From: Pacificoceanicola sp049803835
Lineage (GTDB): Bacteria > Pseudomonadota > Alphaproteobacteria > Rhodobacterales > Rhodobacteraceae
Direction of reading: 5' to 3'
NCBI RefSeq assembly: GCF_049803835.1
Contig: NZ_JBNAGK010000014.1
Location: 1-64,000, forward strand
Length of the DNA: 64,000 bases
Notes under the pieces: model-generated
What the model was told of the DNA's origin: nothing
Database searches by the model: none
The model's input: only the letters and a program-made list of their open reading frames with translations
Position numbers and translations under genes: made by a program
Part shown: positions 9,463 to 18,900 of the stretch, piece after piece
Numbering within the stretch: position 1 is the first letter of the stretch
Layout: each line of letters begins with the position of its first letter

Positions 9463-11872
9463 CGCGCACCCTCCGCACGGCTTCGAGCACCGCTTCGGGC
9501 GTGGCTGGGGCGTCAAGCGCCGGGTAGGCCTCGCCGCAGGACGCCACCGCGTCGGAGAGCGCCATGAGCACGGAGATTCCGTGCATGAACGGCGGCTCGC
9601 CCACGGCCTTGGAGCGGTAGATGGTTTCCTCGCGGTTCCTGCCGTCCCAGAGGGCGACGTTGAACACCTCCGGCCGGTCGGAGCAGGCGGGGATCTTGTA
9701 GGTCGAGGGCGCATGGGTCCGCAGGCGGCCCTCCTCGTCCCAGACCAGCTCCTCTGTCGTGAGCCAGCCCGCGCCCTGCACGAAACCGCCCTCGATCTGG
9801 CCCTTGTCCAGCGCCGGGTTCAGGGAGGTGCCGCAGTCGTGCAGGATGTCGGCCCGCAGGACGCGGTACTCACCGGTGAGCGTGTCGATGACCACTTCGG
9901 AGCAGCTGACGCCATAGGCGAAGTAGAAGAACGGACGGCCCTGGCCCTTGACCGAATCCCAGCTGAGCTTCGGGGTCTTGTAGAAGCCGGTGGCGGAGAG
10001 GCTGACCCGGCCCTCATAGCAGAGTTTCGCAGCCTCGGCGAAGGGGATGGTGTTGCCGCCGACCTGCACGGTGCCGTCCTTGAACACCACGTCAGACGGC
10101 TTGTCCTGATGCAGCTTCGCCAGATGCTCGGCCATGCGCGCCCGGATCGCCTCGCAGGCGGCCTTGACCGCCATGCCGTTGAGGTCGGATCCGGAAGACG
10201 CGGCGGTGGCGGAAGTGTTGGGCACCTTGGCGGTGTCCGTCGCGGTGATCTTCACCGCCTCCAGCCCGACGCCGAACTCGGTCGCGGCCACCTGCGCGAC
10301 CTTCTGGAACAGCCCCTGTCCCATTTCCGTGCCGCCGTGGTTCATGGCGATGGAGCCGTCCTGGTAGACATGCACCAGCGCGCCCGCCTGATTGAGGTGC
10401 GTGAGCGTGAAGGAGATGCCGAACTTCACCGGGGTCAGCGCGATCCCGCGTTTCAGAACCGGATTGGCGGCGTTCCAGATTGCCACCGCCTTGCGGCGTT
10501 CGGCATAGTTGCAGCTGTCCGCAAGCGCGTCGGTCATCTCGTGCAGGATGAAATCGGTGACGGCCTGCCCGTAGGGCGTGGTCTGCATGTTGGCTGGGGG
10601 GACGGTGGGTTTGCCGGTCGGCACCACCGCTGCCGCGCCGCGCGAGGTCAGATCCGCGTCGCTGTCCTCGTGTTGCCGGGTTTCGGTCGTCTCCGGCAGT
10701 TCCGGGGGCGTGGGCGGTGCGCCGCCTTCGGCCTTGGCGGCGTAATAGTTGATGCGCCGCACCTCCAGAGGGTCCTTACGCAGGGCGTGGGCCACGTGGT
10801 CCATCACCCGCTCGATCCCGAGCATCCCCTGCGGGCCGCCGAAGCCGCGATAGGCGGTGGCGCTCTGGGTGTTGGTCTTCAGCCGGTGGCTCTCGATGCG
10901 GATGTTGTCCAGAAGGTAAGCATTGTCGGAATGCAGCATCGCGCGGTCGGCAACCGGGTGCGAGAGGTCCTGCGCCCAGCCGCAGCGGGCGAGTTGCAGA
11001 AACTCGACGCCAAGCAGCCGCCCGTCATCGTCGTAGCCCACGGCGTATTCGATGCGGAAATCGTGGCGTTTGCCGGTGATCATGAAATCGTCGTCGCGGT
11101 CATAGCGCATCTTTGCCGGACGGCCCGTCGCGGCGGCCACCACGGCGCAGGCAATGGCGAGGGCGTTGCCCTGACTTTCCTTGCCGCCAAAACCGCCGCC
11201 CATGCGCCGGGTCTCCACCCGAACCGCGTGCATCGGCAGGTGCAGCGCGTGGGCGACCTTGTGCTGGATCTCCGTCGGATGCTGGGTCGAGGAATGCACC
11301 AGCATGTCGCCGCCTTCCTGCGGCACCACCATCGCGGCCTGCCCTTCGAGGTAGAAGTGCTCCTGCCCGCCCATGACGATCACGCCTTCGAGCATGTGCG
11401 GTGCGGTGTCGATGGCCTCGCCTGCGTCGCCCTTTTCCCAGATGCGCGGCTCGCCGAAGCTGCTCCCGGCCTCCATGGCCTCCGCGACCGTCAGGATGGC
11501 GTCGCGTGACTGGTATTCGATCTTCGCCAGCCGCGCGGCCTTGCGGGCGGCGAGGTGGGAGGTGGCGGCGACGAGGAAGATCGGTTGGCCGAGATACTTG
11601 ATCGTGCTGCCGGAGAGCATCGGCTCATCATGGGCAGACGGGCTGCAATCGCAGTCGGACGGCAGATCGGACGCCTGCCAGACCCGGATGACGCCGGGCG
11701 CTTGCCGGACGGGATCGAGGTCGATGGCGGTGATCCGCCCGGCGGCGATCTGCGACAGGCCGAAGGCCAGATGCAGGGTGTCCGCCGTCGCCGGGATGTC
11801 GTCGATGTACCGCGCCGCGCCGGTGACATGCAGGCGGGCGGCGTCGTGGGGGAGGGGTTTGCCGACGCTCAT
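9452..11872 (-). CDS. xdhB: Xanthine dehydrogenase molybdopterin-binding subunit XdhB
   Basis: Large subunit that binds the molybdenum cofactor and oxidises hypoxanthine and xanthine to urate. It has 806 aa, somewhat longer than the roughly 780 of Rhodobacter capsulatus XdhB. Motifs seen are MGGQEHFYLEGQ and MGGGFGGKE in the first half, RGFGGPQGM at the cofactor site, and KAVGEPPFMHG near the C-terminus, which holds the catalytic glutamate. After the conserved INYYA segment there is a Pro/Glu/Thr-rich insertion of about 40-50 residues before TTPYGQ; this probably explains the extra length. ATGA overlap with xdhA. Confidence 0.95.
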   Translation of the reverse strand: MSVGKPLPHDAARLHVTGAARYIDDIPATADTLHLAFGLSQIAAGRITAIDLDPVRQAPGVIRVWQASDLPSDCDCSPSAHDEPMLSGSTIKYLGQPIFLVAATSHLAARKAARLAKIEYQSRDAILTVAEAMEAGSSFGEPRIWEKGDAGEAIDTAPHMLEGVIVMGGQEHFYLEGQAAMVVPQEGGDMLVHSSTQHPTEIQHKVAHALHLPMHAVRVETRRMGGGFGGKESQGNALAIACAVVAAATGRPAKMRYDRDDDFMITGKRHDFRIEYAVGYDDDGRLLGVEFLQLARCGWAQDLSHPVADRAMLHSDNAYLLDNIRIESHRLKTNTQSATAYRGFGGPQGMLGIERVMDHVAHALRKDPLEVRRINYYAAKAEGGAPPTPPELPETTETRQHEDSDADLTSRGAAAVVPTGKPTVPPANMQTTPYGQAVTDFILHEMTDALADSCNYAERRKAVAIWNAANPVLKRGIALTPVKFGISFTLTHLNQAGALVHVYQDGSIAMNHGGTEMGQGLFQKVAQVAATEFGVGLEAVKITATDTAKVPNTSATAASSGSDLNGMAVKAACEAIRARMAEHLAKLHQDKPSDVVFKDGTVQVGGNTIPFAEAAKLCYEGRVSLSATGFYKTPKLSWDSVKGQGRPFFYFAYGVSCSEVVIDTLTGEYRVLRADILHDCGTSLNPALDKGQIEGGFVQGAGWLTTEELVWDEEGRLRTHAPSTYKIPACSDRPEVFNVALWDGRNREETIYRSKAVGEPPFMHGISVLMALSDAVASCGEAYPALDAPATPEAVLEAVRRVRGEL

Positions 11873-13263
11873 GCCCGCACCTCCAGAACCGAGGAGACCG
11901 CGCCGAGGTCTTCCAGAAGGCAGCGCGAGAGCATGTTGCGGGCGGCGGTCAGGCGGTAATCGGCGCTGGCCCGCATGTCGGAGAGTGGTGCGAAGTCGTC
12001 CTCCCAGGCGTCCCAGGCGGCGGCGAGCGTGTCATCGGTCCAGGGTTTGCCGGTGATCGCCAGCTCCACGGCGCTCGCGCGTTTCGGCGTGCCCGCCATG
12101 CCGCCAAAGGCGATGCTGGCGGCGGCGACGGTGCCATTCTCGACTGTGATGCTGAACGCCCCGCAGACGGCAGAGATGTCCTGATCGAAGCGCTTGGACA
12201 GCTTGTAGACCTTGAGCGGAACGCCCTTCGGCACGGTCACGGCCTCGACGATCTCGCCGGGGTCTCGGTCCTGCTTGCCGTACTGGATGTAGAAGTCTTC
12301 CAGCGGCATGTCGCGCCCGGCGTCGCGGTGGCGCAGGTGCAGAGTCGCCCCGAGGGCGATGAGCGCGGGTGGGTTGTCCCCGATGGGCGAGCCGTTGGCG
12401 ATGTTGCCGCCGATCGTGGCGGCGTTGCGCACTTGGGTGGAACCGTAGCGGCGGATCATCTCCGCGTAGCTGGGGTAGTGGGCCTTCATCAGAGCATGGA
12501 CGCGGTCCATGGTGACGCCCGCGCCGATCCGCAGCGCGTCGTCGGTTTCGTCTATACGCTGGAGGTCGGTGCAGCGGCTCAGGAAGATGACCTCGCCCAG
12601 ATCCCGTAACTGCTTGGTGACCCACAGGCCGACATCCGTGGCCCCGGCGATGAGGGTGGCCTCCGGGTGCTGCGCGGCGAGCTCGGTGAGCGCCTCCAGC
12701 GTTTCCGGTGCATGGACCCCGGGAGGCTGACTGCCTTCCGGACCCTCCGTGGATATTTGCGGCAATTGGAAGCTGCTGTCGGCTTTCAGATGCTCGGGTA
12801 CGGGCTCTTGTGCCGCAGCCTCGGCGGCGCGGATGATCGGCGCGTAGCCGGTGCAGCGGCAGAGGTTGCCGGCCAGAGCATCGTCGTGACCCGTCTCGCC
12901 GTTGAGGTGGGCGGTGGCCATGGAGCAGATGAACCCGGGGGTGCAGAAGCCGCATTGCGCGCCGTGGTGGTCGATCATCGCCTGCTGCACCGGGTGCAGC
13001 GTGCCGTCCGGAGCGGCGAGCCCTTCGACGGTGCGCACCGCCTTGCCGTGCAGCTGCGGCAGGAAGAGGATGCAGGCGTTGAGCGCCTTCGCGCCGTGTT
13101 CGTCCTGCACCATCACGGTGCAGGCGCCGCAGTCGCCCTCGTTGCAGCCTTCCTTGGTGCCCTTGAGGCCGCGCGACTCGCGCAGCCAGTCCAGAAGCGT
13201 GACCGTCGGGGCCACGCCGTCCAGATCAACGCTCTCTCCATTGAGAAGAAACGTGATTGTCAT
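11869..13263 (-). CDS. xdhA: Xanthine dehydrogenase iron-sulfur/FAD subunit XdhA
   Basis: Small subunit of 464 aa that passes electrons from the molybdenum centre through two [2Fe-2S] clusters to FAD and NAD. The plant-type ferredoxin domain has Cys40, 45 and 48 (EGCNEGDCGACTV), and the second cluster is marked by CGFCTPGF and CRCTGY. The FAD domain starts near residue 180, with IAGATDVGLWVTK and GGNIANGSPIGD. A CO dehydrogenase flavoprotein C-terminal region ends the protein. It is the first gene of the xdhABC-importer operon. Confidence 0.95.
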   Translation of the reverse strand: MTITFLLNGESVDLDGVAPTVTLLDWLRESRGLKGTKEGCNEGDCGACTVMVQDEHGAKALNACILFLPQLHGKAVRTVEGLAAPDGTLHPVQQAMIDHHGAQCGFCTPGFICSMATAHLNGETGHDDALAGNLCRCTGYAPIIRAAEAAAQEPVPEHLKADSSFQLPQISTEGPEGSQPPGVHAPETLEALTELAAQHPEATLIAGATDVGLWVTKQLRDLGEVIFLSRCTDLQRIDETDDALRIGAGVTMDRVHALMKAHYPSYAEMIRRYGSTQVRNAATIGGNIANGSPIGDNPPALIALGATLHLRHRDAGRDMPLEDFYIQYGKQDRDPGEIVEAVTVPKGVPLKVYKLSKRFDQDISAVCGAFSITVENGTVAAASIAFGGMAGTPKRASAVELAITGKPWTDDTLAAAWDAWEDDFAPLSDMRASADYRLTAARNMLSRCLLEDLGAVSSVLEVRA

Positions 13264-13354
13264 GTGAATTGCCTGCCGCCTTACCCTGATGCCCCTGTGC
13301 GGGGTGTGCGCCCTCGATGCGGCGTAGAAAGCGCACGGTGTCCCTGTTCCGCCA

Positions 13355-13384
13355 AGGCTAGGCGGCGCCGGCGCGGTATGGCAA
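13355..13384 (-). promoter_or_regulatory. Candidate sigma-70 promoter of the xdh operon
   Basis: On the minus strand TTGCCA (13384-13379) and TAGCCT (13360-13355) are separated by 18 bp, about 90 bp before the xdhA start. The -35 box fits well, the -10 box poorly. It is the best-placed pair I found in the 194-bp gap between the MarR gene and xdhA. Confidence 0.3.
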
Positions 13385-13457
13385 GCAAAAAATGTTCAGG
13401 ATTTGGGCGGGGTTGCGGGTATGCCTGTTGTTTGGGCAGCTGACAAAGCCCGCGAGT

Positions 13458-14060
13458 CTACGTCTGTGGATCGGGTTCCAGCAGCGTTTCGCGCAACTTT
13501 GCAACCTCTTCGGTGACCGCGCCGGAGGGGGTGGCGGCCCGTTCCGACCAGGCGCTGAAGCGTTCGAGCAGGGGCAGGAAGGTGGCGATTTCCGCCGCGG
13601 TCCAGTCCTTGAGGTAGGAGCCGAGCACGAGGAACTTGTAGTGCCGCACCGCCTCGACAAGGCGCTCCCCGGCCTCGGTCAACTCGAGGACAGCCCGCCG
13701 CGCGTCCAGCTGGCTGACGGCGCGGCGCACATAACCCTGCCGGATCAGGTCGGACGTCACCCGGCTGGCCCGCGACGGGTCGATGTTGAGCCGCTGCGCC
13801 ACGGTCGAGACCATGGTCTCTTCCGTTTCCTCGCCGCCGAACTCGTTCGCCGGGGCCCAGACCGCCATCATCACGTCCATCTTGGCGAGGTCGATCGGCA
13901 GGCCGAGGTCGTCGATGGCCCGCTGACCCAGCTCGCGTTTGAACACCCGGCGCCGCCACTTCTGCAGGATCGCGTCGACATCGAGCGCTGCCTGCCCGGT
14001 CTCACGGTCGATCCCGGCGCGTTCCAGCTTGCCCTTCAACTCTTCGTCGCGGTGACCCAT
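13458..14060 (-). CDS. MarR-family transcriptional regulator
   Basis: A 200-residue winged-helix repressor. I start at MGHRDEELKGK, with AAGGG upstream, rather than at an upstream in-frame ATG. The winged-helix core is visible around residues 75-145: VSTVAQRLNIDPSRASRVTSDLIRQGYVRR as the recognition region, followed by DARRAVLELTEAGERL as the wing, both classic MarR features. It is divergent from the DHA2 exporter, the arrangement seen when a MarR protein controls a drug pump. It is also on the same strand as, and upstream of, xdhA, so a role in purine-linked control cannot be excluded. Confidence 0.88.
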   Translation of the reverse strand: MGHRDEELKGKLERAGIDRETGQAALDVDAILQKWRRRVFKRELGQRAIDDLGLPIDLAKMDVMMAVWAPANEFGGEETEETMVSTVAQRLNIDPSRASRVTSDLIRQGYVRRAVSQLDARRAVLELTEAGERLVEAVRHYKFLVLGSYLKDWTAAEIATFLPLLERFSAWSERAATPSGAVTEEVAKLRETLLEPDPQT

Positions 14061-14095
14061 GGTGCCCTTTCGAGAATCTTCATAATGCATGCTCT

Positions 14096-14111
14096 TGACA
14101 TGCAATTGTCA
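14096..14111. promoter_or_regulatory. Candidate MarR operator between the divergent regulator and exporter genes
   Basis: An inverted repeat TGACA-N6-TGTCA lies 36 bp upstream of the marR-type start and overlaps a TTGACA hexamer that could serve as the -35 box for the exporter. Position and symmetry fit autoregulation and repression of the pump. Binding is inferred. Confidence 0.45.
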
Positions 14112-14244
14112 TTAGCACACTTTAGACACCAACGCGACCCGATGCAAAGCGTTCCTGCGCGCTCACTGCCGACCGGCTTTTCGGTCTGGCAGATCGCGCT
14201 TTTTGTGCGCATCGTCGTCTCGCCCCTCAACGCCAGGACCGCCA

Positions 14245-15735
14245 ATGTCATTAGCCGAACCCGAAACCGTTTATGCCGACGCCCCGGACCCCACGATGAT
14301 CCGCATCGTGCTGGGTGCAATCGCGGCAACATTGCTGTTTGCCTCGCTTGGGCAGACCATCGTCTCCACCGCGTTGCCCATCATGGTGGCGGACCTCGGT
14401 GGCATGGATCACCTGACCTGGGTGATCACGGCTTACCTGCTGACCTCCACCATCGCCGCGCCCATGGCGGGCAAGCTCGGCGACATGTTCGGGCGCAAGG
14501 CGGTGCTGCAATGGGGCATCGGCGTGTTCGTCGTCGGCGCCATCGTCTGCGGCGTGGCGACGAACATGGGATTGGTGATTGCCGGGCGCGCGATCCAGGG
14601 CGCCGGGGCGGGCTCGCTGATCGTGACCTCAATGGCGACCGTGGGGGACCTGCTGCCGGCGCGGCAGCGCGGCATGGCGCAGGGTATCCTCGGCGCCGCC
14701 TTCGGCATTTCGACGGTCATCGGGCCGCTGCTCGGCGGGCTGATCGTGGAGACCATCGGCTGGCACTGGATCTTCTTCGTGAACCTGCCGGTCGGCCTGC
14801 TGGCCTTCGTCGTGCTGGGCTACGCCTTGCCGCGCCGGACGGAGCGGCCGGAGGCCAAACTGGACTACACCGGGGCGGCCCTGCTGACGACGTTGCTGGC
14901 GTCCATCGTGCTGGTGCCGAACGCGACCGGTGTGGAGCAGACGGTGGCCCTGCTCGGTGTCGGCCTGCTGGCGCTGGTCGGTTTCGTCTGGGCGGAACGG
15001 CGGGCGGAGGCGCCGATCCTGCCGATGAGCCTTTTCGTCAACAACACCTTCGTCGTCGTCAACTCGGTTGGTTTCCTCGTTGGCATGGCGATGTTCGGCA
15101 CGATCACATTCCTGCCGCTGTTCCTGCAGGTGGTCAAAGGCGTCTCTCCCACCAACTCCGGCCTGTTCCTCGTGCCGATGATGGCAGGGCTGCTGAGCGC
15201 CTCGATGGGGGCCGGGCGGATCATGTCGAAGACCGGGCATTACCGGATGATGCCGATCTACTCGACCGGCCTTCTGGCTCTGGCCATGGCGATGATGGCG
15301 ACGATCACGCAGGACAGTCCGCTGTGGCTGATCGCCGGGTGCATGGTGCTTGTGGGCCTCGGTCTCGGGCCGGTGTTCTCGGTCGGCGTGGCCGCGATCC
15401 AGAACGCGATCCCGATGTCGCTGATGGGCGTGGGCACGGCGTCTGCCAATATGTTCCGGCTGATCGGCGGCGCGCTGGGCACGGCCTTCTTTGGCGCGGT
15501 GTTCAGCGCCGGGCTGGCGCGGAACCTGTCGGATGTCTTGCCCGGCGCGGCGGAAGGCGGGCTGCGCTCGCTCGGCGCGGCGCAGGTTGCAGCGCTGCCG
15601 CCGGAGGCACAGGAGGCCGTCATGACCGGCTTTTCGAATGCGCTTCACCCGATCTTCTGGATCGCGGCGGGGGCGGCGGCGCTGGCTTGCCTGACCTCCA
15701 CCCGATTGAAGGAACTGCCGCTCGACGCCGCTTGA
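14245..15735 (+). CDS. MFS transporter, DHA2 (14-helix) drug:H+ antiporter family
   Basis: Inner-membrane exporter of 496 aa with about 14 hydrophobic helices. The start MSLAEPETVYA is chosen because AGGA precedes it and an earlier in-frame ATG lies in poor context. The motif GKLGDMFGRKAVLQWG (motif A) is near residue 75, and motif C, LLGGLIVETIGWHWIFFVNLPVG, is near residue 165, both diagnostic of DHA2 pumps. Divergent from the MarR gene, which probably represses it. Its substrate is unknown. A strong terminator follows. Confidence 0.9.
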   Translation: MSLAEPETVYADAPDPTMIRIVLGAIAATLLFASLGQTIVSTALPIMVADLGGMDHLTWVITAYLLTSTIAAPMAGKLGDMFGRKAVLQWGIGVFVVGAIVCGVATNMGLVIAGRAIQGAGAGSLIVTSMATVGDLLPARQRGMAQGILGAAFGISTVIGPLLGGLIVETIGWHWIFFVNLPVGLLAFVVLGYALPRRTERPEAKLDYTGAALLTTLLASIVLVPNATGVEQTVALLGVGLLALVGFVWAERRAEAPILPMSLFVNNTFVVVNSVGFLVGMAMFGTITFLPLFLQVVKGVSPTNSGLFLVPMMAGLLSASMGAGRIMSKTGHYRMMPIYSTGLLALAMAMMATITQDSPLWLIAGCMVLVGLGLGPVFSVGVAAIQNAIPMSLMGVGTASANMFRLIGGALGTAFFGAVFSAGLARNLSDVLPGAAEGGLRSLGAAQVAALPPEAQEAVMTGFSNALHPIFWIAAGAAALACLTSTRLKELPLDAA

Positions 15736-15773
15736 ATCCTCCCCTGACAGGCGCTGCACGTGCGGCATGAGAC

Positions 15774-15807
15774 GGCCCCCGCTCTTCCCCGGCGGGGGCC
15801 GGTTTTC
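15774..15807 (+). terminator. Rho-independent terminator after the MFS exporter
   Basis: Perfect 9-bp GC stem (GGCCCCCGC with GCGGGGGCC, 9-nt loop) followed by GGTTTTCG, 38 nt after the exporter stop. Confidence 0.75.
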
Positions 15808-15845
15808 GTTTGCGGGCGGTCCCTGTCCGGGAACCGCGGGTTTCC

Positions 15846-15886
15846 CTCCCCTCTGGGGAGTGTCAGGGTGGGGGTAGGGTAGAGAG
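15846..15886. repeat. Dispersed GC-rich palindromic repeat, copy 1
   Basis: The motif TCCCTCCCCT-ctggggag-TGTCAGGGTGGGGG matches a second copy at 63869-63902 almost base for base. It forms a small hairpin (CTCCCC with GGGGAG). It lies between the exporter terminator and dnaE. It is a repetitive intergenic element, not coding. Confidence 0.7.
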
Positions 15887-15969
15887 AGTGGGTGTGAGGA
15901 GATGGATAAGGGCGCTGACCGCTCAATTGCGATCTTCCCCCCTTGGGAGCCACAAGATACGGTAGGCGC

Positions 15970-18900
15970 ATGGCCGATCCCCGATTCATCCACCTGCGCA
16001 CCCACACCGAATATTCCCTGCTCGAGGGCGCTGTCCGGCTCAAGAAACTGCCAGGTCTCTGCGAGGCCATGGGCATGCCGGCGATTGCCGTCACCGACAC
16101 CAACAACCTCTTCGCCGCGTTGGAGTTCTCCGTCTCGGCGAGTGGCCTCGGGGTGCAGCCGATCATTGGCTGCCAGTTCGATCTGCGCGCCGTCGAGCCG
16201 CAGCAGGGCGAGCGCCCGCGTCCGCCCGCGCCCATCGTGCTGCTGGCGCAGAGCGAAGCGGGTTACGAGAACCTGATGCTCCTCAACTCCTGCCTCTACA
16301 TGCGGCAGGGTTCGGAGTTGCCGTATATTTCCATGGAAGAGTTGGCCCAGCATTCGGAGGACGTGATCTGTCTCACCGGCGGCCCGGACGGTCCCGTGGG
16401 CCGGATGCTCCGCGCCGGGCAATTCCCGGCGGCGCAGGCGTTGATGGACCGGCTCAAGGAAATCTTCGCGGACCGGCTCTATGTCGAGTTGCAGCGCCAC
16501 CCGGGCGAGGACGGCCTGCCGGAGGCGGAGCGTCTGACCGAGCGACCCTTCCTCGACATGGCCTATGCCATGGACCTGCCCATCGTGGCGACCAATGACG
16601 CCTATTTCCCGAAGGCGGACATGTACGAGGCGCATGACGCGATGATCTGCATCGCCGAGGGCGCCTATGTCGACCAGCAGGAGCCGCGCCGCCGCCTGAC
16701 GCCGCAGCATTACCTCAAGACGCCGCAGGAGATGGCGACCCTGTTCGCCGATCTGCCCGAGGCGCTGGAGAACACCGTCGAGATCGCCCGGCGCTGCGCC
16801 TTCATGGCCTATCGCCGCGATCCGATCCTGCCGAAGTTCGCGGATGACGAGGTGACGGAACTGCGCCGCATGGCCAATGAGGGCCTGCAGGAGCGGCTCA
16901 AGGTCATTCCCCATGCGGTGACGGTCGAGGAATACCAGGAACGGCTCGACTTCGAGCTTGGCATCATCGAGGGCATGGGGTTCCCCGGCTACTTCCTCAT
17001 CGTGGCCGACTTCATCCAATGGGCGAAGGACCATGACATCCCCGTCGGTCCGGGGCGGGGGTCCGGTGCAGGCTCGCTGGTCGCCTATGCGCTGACCATC
17101 ACCGACCTGGACCCGCTTCGCTATTCGCTGCTTTTCGAGCGCTTCCTCAATCCCGAACGGGTCTCCATGCCCGACTTCGACATCGACTTCTGCATGGACC
17201 GCCGCGAGGAGGTCATCCGCTACGTTCAGGACAAATACGGCCACGACAAGGTGGCTCAGATCATCACCTTCGGCGCATTGCTCTCGAAGGCCGCGGTGCG
17301 TGACATGGGCCGCGTTCTGCAGATGCCTTACGGGCAGGTGGACCGCCTGTCCAAGATGATCCCGGTCGAGGGCGTCAAGCCGGTCAGCATCGAGCAGGCT
17401 TTGCGGGATGAGCCGCGTCTGGCGGAGGAGGCGCGGAACGAGGAGGTCGTCGACCGTCTGCTGAAATACGGCATGCAGGTCGAGGGACTGCTCCGCTCCG
17501 CAGGCACCCACGCGGCGGGTGTCGTGATCGCCGACCGGCCCACGGACCGGCTCGTGCCGCTCTACCGCGACCCGCGCTCCGACATGCCCGCAACGCAGTT
17601 CAACATGAAATGGGTCGAGCAGGCGGGTCTGGTGAAGTTCGACTTTCTGGGTCTCAAGACCCTGACCGTGATTCAGAACGCGCTGGATCTCATCCTGAAA
17701 AGCGGCAGGCAGTTGCATATTGCTGCCGATGGCACGGAGCTTTACGAGCCCGCCCCCGGCGGCGAGAACCAGATGAACCTCATCCCGCTGGACGATGAGG
17801 CGACCTACAAACTCTACGCCAGCGCCAAGACCGTCGCAGTGTTCCAGGTGGAAAGCTCGGGCATGATGGATGCGCTCAAGCGCATGAAGCCGACCTGCAT
17901 CGAGGATATCGTGGCGCTCGTTGCGCTCTACCGTCCCGGCCCGATGGAGAATATCCCGACCTATTGCGAGGTGAAGAACGGGCTCAAGGAGATCACCTCC
18001 GTTCACCCCTCCATCGACCATATCCTCGCGGAGACGCAGGGCATCATCGTCTACCAGGAACAGGTGATGCAGATCGCGCAGGTCATGGCGGGCTACTCGC
18101 TCGGCGGCGCCGACCTCTTGCGCCGCGCGATGGGCAAGAAGATCAAGGAGGCGATGGACGCCGAACGCCCGAAATTCGAGGCGGGCGCGGCGGCCAACGG
18201 GGTCGACAAGAAGAAGGCGACGGAGGTCTTCGACCTTCTGGAGAAATTCGCCAACTACGGCTTCAACAAGTCGCACGCGGCGGCCTATGCGGTGGTGTCC
18301 TACCAGACCGCCTGGCTCAAGGCGAACCATCCCGTCGAATTCATGGCCGGGGTGATGAATTGCGATATCCACCTGACGGACAAGCTCGCGATCTACTTCG
18401 AGGAAGTGCGCAAGGGGTTGCGTCTCCCCTGGGTGCCGCCCTGCGTGAACCGTTCGCTGGCGACCTTCGACGTGGTGAACGGCGAGTTGGTCTATGCGCT
18501 TGGCGCGTTGAAGAATGTTGGCGTCGACGCGATGAAGCTGATCGTGGAGGGCAGGGGAGACCGCGCTTTCTCGACGCTTTTCGACCTTGCCCGCCGGGTG
18601 GAACTCAAGAGGATCGGCAAGCGCCCACTGGAAATGCTCGCCCGCGCCGGGGCCTTCGACCAACTCGACAGCAATCGTCGCCGCGTCTTCGACAGCCTAG
18701 ATGCGCTCGTTGCCTATTCGACCGCGATCTTCGAGCAGAAGGCCTCCGCGCAGGTCTCCCTGTTTGGCGAGGCCGGGGACGACCTGCCCGAGCCGCGCAT
18801 GTCGCCGATCACGGACTGGCTCCCGGCCGAGAGGCTGGCGGAAGAGTTCAAGGCCGTGGGCTTCTACCTCTCCGGCCACCCGCTCGACGATTACATGCCC

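Noticed and set aside
8927..11509. An 860-codon plus-strand frame opposite xdhC and xdhB
   Set aside because: Antisense to xdhBC, which match known proteins throughout; no domain in the plus-strand translation.
14629..18663. A very long minus-strand open frame (1344 codons) opposite the exporter and dnaE
   Set aside because: It is antisense to two well-recognised genes, is extremely His/Arg/Asp rich, and has no motifs. GC-rich codon bias on the true strand keeps the opposite frame open.
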